From the NCBI GenBank assembly GCA_035327525.1, contig DAOLDC010000008.1, positions 1 to 23,717 of the forward strand: a DNA stretch of 23,717 bases. The letters run 5' to 3'. Every line of letters starts with the position of its first letter. Positions within the stretch are counted from its first letter, which is position 1. Positions 7,398 to 14,318 of the stretch are shown one piece after another. The position numbers and the translations under genes were made by a program. The notes beneath the pieces were generated by a model. That model was not told where the DNA came from and ran no database searches. It saw only the letters and a program-made list of their open reading frames with translations. Source of the DNA: JAKLEX01 sp035327525 (lineage in GTDB: Bacteria; Patescibacteriota; Minisyncoccia; Phycocordibacterales; JAACPR01).

Positions 7398-8066
7398 CTA
7401 TATTGTAATGGTTTTCTTCAAAATTTCAAAATCTTTTTTGAGCATAGGCAAATTTGTTCTATTATAAATAGCGACTGCTGGATGATACAGTGGAATAATT
7501 ATTATTTCGTTAGAATCTTTTTTTGTTTTTTTTGAAATTGCTGGCGAGTCAATTGTAAAAATTTTGCCGTGAATTTTGCCAATCGGTTCTATTTTGTCAG
7601 CTAGACCAAACTTTTCCATAATGTATTGCATCGAAAATCTGCCAAGCGTTGCAATAATCTGCGGTTTTATGATTTCTATTTGTCTATCCAAAAAAGGTGC
7701 GTAGATTTCTATTTCCTCTGGTTTTGGGTCACGATTGTTGGTGGGGCGATCCTTCACAATATTTGTTATGTAGACATCTTCACGACGAATAGAAACATGA
7801 TTCAATAATTCATCTAGAATTTTTCCTGAAGCTCCGCAAAAAGGTTGGCCAGTTTTTGCTTCATTTTTTCCTGGCGCTTCACCGATAAACATAATTTTTG
7901 CATCATGACTACCACTACCGATAACTGGAAAAACTTTGTTCGCGATTCGATCCGCGTACAGTGGTGATTTTTTTAGATCAAAAATTTCATCACGAATAGT
8001 TTTCATTTCAGAAAGTTTTACTGAAGTTTTTGCTGAGGGTTTTGTCGTGTCAATTTTTTGTTTCAT
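7398..8066 (-). CDS. Family-4-type uracil-DNA glycosylase without iron-sulfur cysteines
   Basis: Removes uracil from DNA as the first step of base-excision repair. Family-4 motifs are present: FIGEAPGKNEAKTGQPF (uracil pocket; the usual acidic residue before K is Ala), YITNIVKDRPTNNRDPKPEE, and the HPA motif in LYHPAVAIYN. Family-4 enzymes normally hold a 4Fe-4S cluster with four Cys: a CxxC near the N-terminus, one in VKCRPP and one about 15 residues later. Here those places carry Lys/Ser, Asp (VKDRPT) and Tyr (EIYAPF), and the only Cys (PFCG) is elsewhere, so the cluster is probably absent. The frame opens at 8102, but an extended -10 at 8076-8084 predicts a start near 8069, so I choose the ATG at 8066. 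Sits between pilC and the prepilins. Confidence 0.85.
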   Translation of the reverse strand: MKQKIDTTKPSAKTSVKLSEMKTIRDEIFDLKKSPLYADRIANKVFPVIGSGSHDAKIMFIGEAPGKNEAKTGQPFCGASGKILDELLNHVSIRREDVYITNIVKDRPTNNRDPKPEEIEIYAPFLDRQIEIIKPQIIATLGRFSMQYIMEKFGLADKIEPIGKIHGKIFTIDSPAISKKTKKDSNEIIIIPLYHPAVAIYNRTNLPMLKKDFEILKKTITI

Positions 8067-8075
8067 TTTTAATAA

Positions 8076-8084
8076 ATAGTAGCA
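8076..8084 (-). promoter_or_regulatory. Extended -10 promoter of the glycosylase/minor pilin group
   Basis: The minus strand reads TGCTACTAT, an extended -10 (TGn plus TACTAT). The predicted transcript start, near 8069, is 3 nt from the ATG at 8066, so the mRNA would be practically leaderless. Confidence 0.45.
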
Positions 8085-8127
8085 CAAAAAATGGCACGCC
8101 ACACAGCAAGGGGTCTTGAATTAATAT

Positions 8128-8240
8128 AAACAAAACCACAAGGACTTTTTGAGTTCTTCCGCAGTCTTTTTTGGTCAAGTGCAACTTGACGAAAAAAGGA
8201 GACGAGGACCTGAACTCAAAAAGCTCTGGTGGTTTTGTTT
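8128..8240 (-). terminator. 113-nt long-stem hairpin after pilC, probable large terminator
   Basis: The arms pair in three perfect blocks: 8128-8139 with 8229-8240 (12 bp), 8145-8156 with 8212-8223 (12 bp), and 8174-8180 with 8184-8190 (7 bp, loop GCA) extended by T6 against A6. The blocks are separated by a 5/5 and a 10/14 internal loop and one G-G mismatch. The outer stem is A-rich on the 5' side and U-rich on the 3' side on both strands, as in bidirectional terminators. It starts 8 nt behind the pilC stop and ends before the glycosylase promoter, so it likely separates pilBC from the downstream genes. Such length is unusual for a terminator; a palindromic mobile repeat is the alternative. 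Confidence 0.7.
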
Positions 8241-8248
8241 GTTAAAAA

Positions 8249-9469
8249 TTAAATTCCTTCTACCAAACTATACATCGGACCAATCATTGATAGTGCAAAA
8301 AAGCCAACAACAATACCAACAATTACCATCAGAACAGGTTCGACAATTGTTGAAATGTTTTTTGTTTTTTGGTCGACTTCACTTTCATAAAAATCGGCAA
8401 CCTCCAATAACATTCCGCCCATTTCACCGGTTTCTTCACCTACTGCCATCATTTCGGAGACGAATGCTGGAAACAAATCATCGTTTTCTGCAAACACGCT
8501 AGAAATTGGCAAACCGACTTGAATATTTTTTTCGGCTTTTTCTATAACTCTTTTGTAATAAATATTTTGGACAACTTCTTTTGTAATTTCAAGCGAACGA
8601 ACAAACGGGACGCCAGCGCCCAATAGTGATGCCAATGTTCTGGTTGTTCTGGCAGAATTTATTTCTCTAACTAGTGGAGAAATCAACGGCGACTTGATCA
8701 AAAAAAGATGAAAATATTTCTTGCCGTTTTTTGTTTTTAATAAATATGAAAAAGTAAAAATAAAAATAACAATCAGGATCAAAACCAAAGCAAAATTGTT
8801 TTGCAAAAAATCACTCAATCCGATTATAAATCTAGTGCTGGCTGGTAATTCGATGTTTAATTCTGCAAAAGTACTAGTCAATGTCGGCACAACATAAATC
8901 AACATAAAAAATCCAATCAAAATCATCGCAAAAATAATAACCGCAGGATAAACCATTGCTCCGCGAACTTTTTTCTTCAACAAATAATTTTTTTCCATTT
9001 GTTCGGCGGTAACGCGTAATGACTGAACCAAATTTCCAGACTCTTCTCCGGCTCTGACCATAGATATCATCAATGAAGTAAATATTTTTGGAAAAGTTGC
9101 TAGTGCGTCTGACAAACTGGAGCCTTTTTTGACCTTATCATTTACGGTTTGTAGGACTGACTTCAATTTTTTGTTTTTTGCTTGGCGATGCATTACTGAC
9201 AATGCGCGCGTTAATGACAATCCAGCCTTTATCATAGCCCCCAAATTTCGATACATTATTATTTTGTCATGTTCAGAAACAGTTCCGAAACTTTTGAAAT
9301 AATTAGAAATATTTTTTATGCCGAATTTTGATGCTGGTTCAGCAAAAATCAGATTCATTTGTTCTGATCGCAGATCTTTGTTCAAAGCAAGTTCATTTTC
9401 GGCAATTTTTTTGCCTTCTATCAATTCCCCATTTTTGTTTATTGCTTTGTAATGAAATTCTATTGTCAT
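8249..9469 (-). CDS. pilC: Type IV pilus inner-membrane platform protein PilC (GspF family)
   Basis: PilC couples the assembly ATPase to pilin insertion in the membrane. The 406-aa protein has the usual layout: a cytoplasmic N-terminal lobe, two GspF four-helix domains (about 75-195 and 275-400), each with a repeat signature (SMVRAGEESGNLVQSLRVTA and EMMAVGEETGEMGGMLLEVA), and three membrane helices (about 170-195, 225-245 and 375-400). Start chosen at the ATG at 9469, 33 nt after pilB, with no Shine-Dalgarno. It forms a transcript with pilB and is followed at once by the large hairpin. Confidence 0.95.
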   Translation of the reverse strand: MTIEFHYKAINKNGELIEGKKIAENELALNKDLRSEQMNLIFAEPASKFGIKNISNYFKSFGTVSEHDKIIMYRNLGAMIKAGLSLTRALSVMHRQAKNKKLKSVLQTVNDKVKKGSSLSDALATFPKIFTSLMISMVRAGEESGNLVQSLRVTAEQMEKNYLLKKKVRGAMVYPAVIIFAMILIGFFMLIYVVPTLTSTFAELNIELPASTRFIIGLSDFLQNNFALVLILIVIFIFTFSYLLKTKNGKKYFHLFLIKSPLISPLVREINSARTTRTLASLLGAGVPFVRSLEITKEVVQNIYYKRVIEKAEKNIQVGLPISSVFAENDDLFPAFVSEMMAVGEETGEMGGMLLEVADFYESEVDQKTKNISTIVEPVLMVIVGIVVGFFALSMIGPMYSLVEGI

Positions 9470-9502
9470 TTTGTTGTAAAATTATTTAAAATAATCAAAA
9501 AA

Positions 9503-11239
9503 TTATTCCGAAACAACACGCAAGACTTCTTCTATTGTTGTAATTCCCAAAACAGATTTGTAAATTCCGTCTTCAATCATTGTTAACATTCCTTCGGCTC
9601 GTGCTTGAGATTCTATTTTTTCGGCAGAAGCGTTTTTTATAATCAATTCTCTAATTGGTTCTGAAACTTTCAAAATTTCCTGAATACCAATTCTGCCGGA
9701 ATATCCATCATCATCGTCTTTTGTTGTTGGTTTATAAAAAGGAATTTTTGTCCATTCAGTATCTGGTTTTATAATTTTTTCATCAACCAACGCTTTGTGA
9801 ACCATATCCAAATTGGCAACCTTCTTCAATTGATCGACGCCGATTTTTTTCAAAAAATATTTTTCTTTTTTTGAATTCAGTTTTCTAACCAATCTCTGAG
9901 CAATTATTACTTTCAAAGTAGAAACCAAAAGAAATGCCTGCGATCCCATATCAATCAAACGCGGAATTGTTCCAGCCGCCGAATTCGTGTGCAAAGTCGA
10001 TAAAACCAAGTGCCCAGTCAACGATGCATTGATCGCCAAATTAGCGGTTTCTCCATCGCGAATTTCTCCGACCATAATTATGTCTGGATCTTGTCGCACT
10101 AGCGATCGCAAACCAGAAGAAAAAGTAAATCCAATATCCGGCTTGACCTGTGTCTGATTGATTCTCTGCATTTGATATTCGATTGGATCCTCAATTGTAG
10201 AAATATTTACATCTGGCGTATTCAACAAATCCATCAATGTATAAAGTGTTGTCGTTTTTCCAGAACCTGTTGGACCGGTGGTCAAAATCATTCCGGTAGT
10301 CTGTTTCAGAGAATCGTGAACCAATTCCAGACCGTCGCCATGAAAACCAAGCGATTCAAGGGTAAATCCACCACCACCTTCGCGCAAAATACGCATCACA
10401 ACTTTTTCTCCATGAGAAATTGGTAAAATCGAAACACGGAAAGAAACTTTTTCTCCATCCAAATCCATTTTGAAACGACCGTCCTGTGGTAATCTTTTTT
10501 CATCAATTTTCAAACTTGATAAAACTTTTATTCGGGCGACGATTGCGGGACCGGAAATTTTTGGCAACATCATGGCGTCGTGTAGTAAACCATCGACACG
10601 ATAGCGTACAATGACGTCTTTTTCGGATGGTTCGATGTGGACATCGGAGGCACCCTGAATTATAGCGTGCTTCAATAATGTATCGACTATTTTTATAACA
10701 GGCAGATCGGTTGCGATTTTTTGTAAATCCTCAGAATTCTCTGATCCCCTATCTTCCAGCGCTTTTGTTTCTTTTTTTATTATGTCGCCAAAATCGTCTT
10801 TTAGACTTTTTTGATATTGGATAATCGCTTTTTTCAAACCATCAGTTGATGTTAGTCTAGGTAAAATTTTTAAACCAGTTTTTTTTGTAATAAAATCAAT
10901 TGCAGACAAATTGTCTGTATTCAACATCGCCACTTCTAATTTTTTGCCTTCTTTTGCATACGCGACAATATTATTTTTTCTGGCGATTGGTTCTGGAATC
11001 AAATTCAAAATTTCAAAAGGAATTTTTTGGGAACCAACATCAATAAATGGAATTCCAAGAATGTAGGCTTGTACTCTTTTGAGCTCATCCTCAGAAACAA
11101 TTCCCTCACTGACCAAATAATCGCTAACACTTTTTTTATCATCACCTGCAATAGCAGAAACAGCATCATCCCAAACATCTATGGTAATGATACCCGAATC
11201 AATCATAAATTCTTTTAATTTATTTTCATCGATGAACAT
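9503..11239 (-). CDS. pilB: Type IV pilus assembly ATPase PilB (GspE family)
   Basis: Hexameric cytoplasmic ATPase that powers pilus extension. The 578-aa protein has the T2SSE N-terminal domain (about 45-150), the N2 region ending in ASDVHIEPSEKDVIVRYRVD, Walker A GPTGSGKTTTLYT (about 321-333), the Asp box TIEDPIEYQ, Walker B DPDIIMVGEIRD (about 385) and the His box HLVLSTLHTN (about 410). Oddity: after QRLVRKL, where PilB proteins usually carry the CxxC pairs of a zinc site, the sequence is NSKKEKYFLKK and the region has no Cys. First gene of the minus-strand block, divergent from nusA, with an extended -10 promoter at 11248-11256 putting the transcript start within 2-3 nt of the ATG. Confidence 0.95.
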   Translation of the reverse strand: MFIDENKLKEFMIDSGIITIDVWDDAVSAIAGDDKKSVSDYLVSEGIVSEDELKRVQAYILGIPFIDVGSQKIPFEILNLIPEPIARKNNIVAYAKEGKKLEVAMLNTDNLSAIDFITKKTGLKILPRLTSTDGLKKAIIQYQKSLKDDFGDIIKKETKALEDRGSENSEDLQKIATDLPVIKIVDTLLKHAIIQGASDVHIEPSEKDVIVRYRVDGLLHDAMMLPKISGPAIVARIKVLSSLKIDEKRLPQDGRFKMDLDGEKVSFRVSILPISHGEKVVMRILREGGGGFTLESLGFHGDGLELVHDSLKQTTGMILTTGPTGSGKTTTLYTLMDLLNTPDVNISTIEDPIEYQMQRINQTQVKPDIGFTFSSGLRSLVRQDPDIIMVGEIRDGETANLAINASLTGHLVLSTLHTNSAAGTIPRLIDMGSQAFLLVSTLKVIIAQRLVRKLNSKKEKYFLKKIGVDQLKKVANLDMVHKALVDEKIIKPDTEWTKIPFYKPTTKDDDDGYSGRIGIQEILKVSEPIRELIIKNASAEKIESQARAEGMLTMIEDGIYKSVLGITTIEEVLRVVSE

Positions 11240-11247
11240 TTGTGATA

Positions 11248-11256
11248 ATTATATCA
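11248..11256 (-). promoter_or_regulatory. Extended -10 promoter of pilB
   Basis: The minus strand reads TGATATAAT: consensus TATAAT preceded by TGn. Predicted start near 11241, the ATG is at 11239, so the mRNA would be almost leaderless. No clear -35 is seen. Confidence 0.6.
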
Positions 11257-11294
11257 TATCTGTATTATTTGCACTCATTCTACAAGCATGTTAA

Positions 11295-11300
11295 TATACT
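11295..11300 (+). promoter_or_regulatory. Probable -10 box of nusA
   Basis: TATACT matches the -10 consensus at 5 of 6 positions. A TTGCAC lies 20 nt upstream (11269-11274), a rather long spacing. A start near 11307 would place the terminator-like hairpin at the very beginning of the transcript. Confidence 0.35.
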
Positions 11301-11315
11301 TTAATCAGTAAAGGA

Positions 11316-11347
11316 TAGTCTGCCAGAAATGGCGGGCTAATTTTTTT
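11316..11347 (+). terminator. Intrinsic terminator in the nusA leader, probable attenuator
   Basis: TAGTCTGCCA and TGGCGGGCTA form a 10-bp stem (two G-U pairs) closed by a GAAA tetraloop and followed by A then T7. No plus-strand gene precedes it, since pilB diverges at 11239, so it can only act on the nusA transcript itself, about 70 nt before the ATG. The segment CTGCCAG (11320-11326) could instead pair with CTGGCAG (11359-11365), giving an alternative fold after read-through. NusA stimulates intrinsic termination, and leader-terminator autoregulation of nusA is known in Bacillus subtilis. The same logic is inferred here. Confidence 0.7.
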
Positions 11348-11416
11348 AAAAAAGAGTGCTGGCAGTGAAGTAATTGTTGTGTAAAAAAGATTATTATAAA
11401 AATTAACAAAATTAAC

Positions 11417-12631
11417 ATGTTCGATTTAAAAGTAATGAATGCGGTTTTGTCACAAATGGAAGAAGAGCGCGGTATTCCAAAAGCAAAAATCCTAGAGGCG
11501 ATAGAAATGGCTCTAGGAACTGCATACAAAAAAGAGTTTGGAAAAAAAGGTCAAATAATAAAGGCCAGTTTTAACTTGGATTCTGGCGATGTGGAATTTT
11601 GGCAATCAAAAATTGTTGTCGAAAAAGACGGAATAATAATGGACGACGAAGAATACGATCCAACTACAATAAAAGAGGGTGATGAGCCCAAGCCTCGTTA
11701 TAATCCGGAGCATCATATATTGATAGAAGAAGCGCGATTAATAAAAAAAGAAGTACGAGTTGGCGACGAATTAAACTTTCCGCTAGAAAAAAAGAGTGAT
11801 TTCGGCCGAATAGCTGCACAAACAGCAAAACAGGTTATAACCCAGAAAATCCGTGAGGCGGAAAAAGTTTCAGTAATTTCAGAATTTGGTGAAAAAGAAG
11901 GTGAGATCGTATCCGGAACTGTAGAGAGAATTGAGCGCGGTACAATATATCTAAACATGGGTAGAGCTGTTGGAATGTTGTCATATGATGAACAAATTCC
12001 TGGAGAAAGATTCAAACAAGGAGAAAGGGTCCGCGCCTACCTATTTAGAGTGGACGAAACAAATCGCGGTGTATTTTTGAAATTATCCAGATCTCATCCA
12101 AAATTTTTGGAAGAATTATTCAGAGCAGAAGTTCCAGAAATGTCTAACGACACAATAGAAATCAAGGCAATTGCCAGAGAAGCTGGTTCCAGATCGAAAA
12201 TCGCAGTGAAATCTATAGACGAACATGTTGATCCGGTTGGTGCCCTAGTTGGTCAGAGAGGTGTCAGGGTCAGTACAGTTATGTCAGAACTTGGTGGTGA
12301 AAAAATAGATATAATAGAGTGGTCAGAAAACCAAGAGGAGTTCATAGCTGAAGCACTTTCTCCAGCAAAAATAATAGAAATGAAAATGGATACTGACGCA
12401 AAAACAGTAAAAGTAAAAGTGGCATCAGATCAGCAATCGTTGGCGATTGGTAAAGGTGGGCAAAATGTTCGCCTAGCTGCAAAATTGACTGGTTGGAAAA
12501 TAGATATTATATCGGATCAGGTACAAAAAGAAGATCCTGAAGTGATTGAAGTTGCAGATACTACAAAAGTTGCTGACGCAAAAGAAGTTGCAGATTCTGC
12601 AGAAGTAGATGCAACAGAGGAGAAATTATAA
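11417..12631 (+). CDS. nusA: Transcription termination/antitermination factor NusA
   Basis: Binds RNA polymerase and nascent RNA to control pausing and termination. Order of domains in 404 aa: N-terminal polymerase-binding domain (about 1-140), S1 domain (GEIVSGTVERIERGTIYLNM, about 155-220), KH1 (DPVGALVGQRGVRVSTVMSE) and KH2 (QQSLAIGKGGQNVRLAAKLT, near 345). The acidic C-terminal repeats of proteobacterial NusA are missing; instead a short degenerate Ala/Val/Asp tail follows (EVADTTKVADAKEVADSAEV). NusA usually lies between rimP and infB, but here it is first in its own transcript with ppa 17 nt downstream. The ATG at 11417 has an A/T-rich upstream region without Shine-Dalgarno. A terminator in the leader suggests autoregulation. 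Confidence 0.95.
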   Translation: MFDLKVMNAVLSQMEEERGIPKAKILEAIEMALGTAYKKEFGKKGQIIKASFNLDSGDVEFWQSKIVVEKDGIIMDDEEYDPTTIKEGDEPKPRYNPEHHILIEEARLIKKEVRVGDELNFPLEKKSDFGRIAAQTAKQVITQKIREAEKVSVISEFGEKEGEIVSGTVERIERGTIYLNMGRAVGMLSYDEQIPGERFKQGERVRAYLFRVDETNRGVFLKLSRSHPKFLEELFRAEVPEMSNDTIEIKAIAREAGSRSKIAVKSIDEHVDPVGALVGQRGVRVSTVMSELGGEKIDIIEWSENQEEFIAEALSPAKIIEMKMDTDAKTVKVKVASDQQSLAIGKGGQNVRLAAKLTGWKIDIISDQVQKEDPEVIEVADTTKVADAKEVADSAEVDATEEKL

Positions 12632-12648
12632 ATAATTAATCAAAAAAT

Positions 12649-13203
12649 ATGAATCTTTGGCACGAAATATCAAGGGGTAACAAAATTCCGGAATTAATAA
12701 ATGTGATTGTCGAAATCCCGGCTGGTTCAAACAACAAATACGAAATAGACAAAAAAACTGGTTTGATTTCTCTAGATAGAGCAAATTATACATCTTCTGC
12801 ATATCCATTCGATTACGGATTTGTTCCACAAACACTTTGGGATGACAACGACCCGTTAGATGTTGTTATTTTAACAACATTTCCACTATATCCCGGAATT
12901 TTGGTGCAAGTTAGACCGATTGCTGTAATTGAAATGATTGATGATGGAGAATCGGATTACAAGGTTATTGGTGTACCAAATGATGACCGTCGTTGGGAAG
13001 ACACTCACGATTTGCAAGACATTAGTAATCATAGAATAAAAGAAATTTCACATTTCTTCAGAACATACAAACAATTGAAAAAAGACGGTGAAGAAGTTCA
13101 GGTAGAAATAAGAGGTGTAAAAGGTAGAGATGAGGCAATTAATGCCATCAAAAAAAGTATTGAAACTTATGACAAAAAGTATGGCAGTCCGAAAAATGAC
13201 TAG
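12649..13203 (+). CDS. ppa: Inorganic pyrophosphatase, family I
   Basis: Hydrolyses pyrophosphate to phosphate and so drives nucleic-acid and protein synthesis. The 184-aa protein has the family-I features: VEIPAGSNNKYEID (substrate Lys and Glu), the Phe/Tyr-rich AYPFDYGFVPQT, the metal-binding DDNDPLDVVIL (Asp66, Asp68, Asp71), and GESDYKVIGVPNDD. The length fits the hexameric bacterial form. Only 17 nt separate it from nusA, so both are probably one transcript, closed by the terminator at 13230-13258. Confidence 0.95.
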   Translation: MNLWHEISRGNKIPELINVIVEIPAGSNNKYEIDKKTGLISLDRANYTSSAYPFDYGFVPQTLWDDNDPLDVVILTTFPLYPGILVQVRPIAVIEMIDDGESDYKVIGVPNDDRRWEDTHDLQDISNHRIKEISHFFRTYKQLKKDGEEVQVEIRGVKGRDEAINAIKKSIETYDKKYGSPKND

Positions 13204-13229
13204 ATAATTAGCCACAAAAAACTCATTCA

Positions 13230-13258
13230 AAAAATCCGTTCAAAAAAACGGTTTTTTT
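13230..13258 (+). terminator. Terminator after ppa
   Basis: CCGTT and AACGG pair around an A-rich 6-nt loop. An A6 tract on the left and a T7 run on the right extend the stem past one T-T mismatch. Typical intrinsic terminator closing nusA-ppa. Confidence 0.75.
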
Positions 13259-13291
13259 GTATAAAAAAATATATATTTTTATATAATAATG

Positions 13292-13297
13292 TATAAT
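13292..13297 (+). promoter_or_regulatory. -10 box placed for a leaderless transcript
   Basis: A perfect TATAAT ends 6 nt before the ATG at 13304, so the expected transcript start is the A of that ATG. No good -35 is seen. A second TATAAT lies at 13282-13287. Confidence 0.45.
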
Positions 13298-13303
13298 AAA
13301 AAC

Positions 13304-13954
13304 ATGAAAAAAATATTGTATTCATCATTAATTATTATATGTATTACCATTTTTGTTGAGGGTGTTAGTGCACAAGTTTTTATACCGCCAATTAACGAAA
13401 TTCGTACCAGGACAGTTGATTCAGTCGAAAGAGTTGAGAATAGAAATCAGATAATCGAAAACCAGCAAAACAATATCAGTGCTAGACAAAATATTTCACC
13501 AGCATTAATTAGAGAAAGAAACGAAAATATAGAAAATAGACAGGGCATAACGGATATGCGCACAGAAGCTAGAATCAATTCAGTAAAAATAATTGCAAAA
13601 AATTTATCAATGAGGTTACTAAATGTTATTTCCTCAATGGAGCAGTTAGCGAGCAGATTCGATGAAAGGTTAGATTTTTTTAAAGAGATGGGTGTAAATG
13701 TTGATCAACCAAAAGAAAAAATTGCAGACGCAAAGATACAAATATCCATCTCAAAAGATTTGGCTGAAAATATTGAATCAAAAATTTTAGATGTAATTTT
13801 GAATGAAAAAAATGATAGAGAGGAAATTGCAATAATATTGAGAGAAGTTTCTGAATCAATTAATGCGTCGAGATCACTACTTAACGAAGCATTACGATTA
13901 TTTAATGCGTCAGTAAAAGAGCTTCGCGATCTAGAAAATATTAAAAGCGAATAA
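13304..13954 (+). CDS. Secreted helical protein with signal peptide, unidentified
   Basis: From the ATG at 13304 the protein (216 aa) starts with a clear signal peptide, MKKILYSSLIIICITIF-VEGVSAQ, with probable cleavage after VSA. An in-frame ATG at 13289 would only add MYNKN and lies between two -10 boxes, so I prefer 13304. The mature part has an Arg/Glu/Asn-rich stretch (about 30-85) with repeated 'ENRQ'-like words, then a long amphipathic, coiled-coil-like region to the end. No Cys, no catalytic motif. It is co-oriented with a small membrane-anchored gene 22 nt downstream, so the pair may form an envelope complex. I do not recognise the family. Confidence 0.7.
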   Translation: MKKILYSSLIIICITIFVEGVSAQVFIPPINEIRTRTVDSVERVENRNQIIENQQNNISARQNISPALIRERNENIENRQGITDMRTEARINSVKIIAKNLSMRLLNVISSMEQLASRFDERLDFFKEMGVNVDQPKEKIADAKIQISISKDLAENIESKILDVILNEKNDREEIAIILREVSESINASRSLLNEALRLFNASVKELRDLENIKSE

Positions 13955-13976
13955 GAAATAATAAAAAATCATAAAT

Positions 13977-14255
13977 ATGAATCCAGAAAATAATAATCTA
14001 AAAAAAGAAAAAAACGGTGAGGGTGAAGTAGGCCCATTAATAGGATCAATAATAATAATTTTATTAATAGCGATTGGTGGTTTTTATTATTTCAAATCAG
14101 TAGCAGAAAAAAGAAATGGCGTTCAACAAAACATGACTCCAGAAGATGAAATTGAGGTTTTGAATGCAGAAATTAATTCACCAGAATTAGAAAAAATAAA
14201 TCAGGAAATTGACGAATTTCAAAAACAAATAGAAGAAGCAATAAACAATATATAG
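13977..14255 (+). CDS. Small single-pass membrane protein, unidentified
   Basis: 92 aa: a charged N-terminus (about 17 residues), one transmembrane helix (GPLIGSIIIILLIAIGGFYY, about 20-39), then an acidic helical tail rich in Glu, Gln and Ile that looks like a short coiled coil. Most likely an anchor with a soluble arm. It follows the secreted coiled-coil gene by 22 nt, with A-rich spacing and no Shine-Dalgarno, so the two are probably co-transcribed. No family can be named. Confidence 0.65.
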   Translation: MNPENNNLKKEKNGEGEVGPLIGSIIIILLIAIGGFYYFKSVAEKRNGVQQNMTPEDEIEVLNAEINSPELEKINQEIDEFQKQIEEAINNI

Positions 14256-14283
14256 CCAAAAAAGAACAAATAGTATAGACTCG

Positions 14284-14311
14284 TTTACATTATCTATATT
14301 TTTAATATTAA
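14284..14311 (+). promoter_or_regulatory. Possible promoter of the trigger factor gene
   Basis: TTTACA (14284-14289), 16 nt, TATTAA (14306-14311). Both boxes are moderate, but the predicted start falls at the ATG (14319), matching the leaderless pattern of neighbouring genes. Confidence 0.3.
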
Positions 14312-14318
14312 ATAAAAA

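Noticed and set aside
11305..11529. 74-aa minus-strand frame in the nusA leader and 5' end
   Set aside because: It runs antisense through the nusA start and across the leader terminator; shadow frame.
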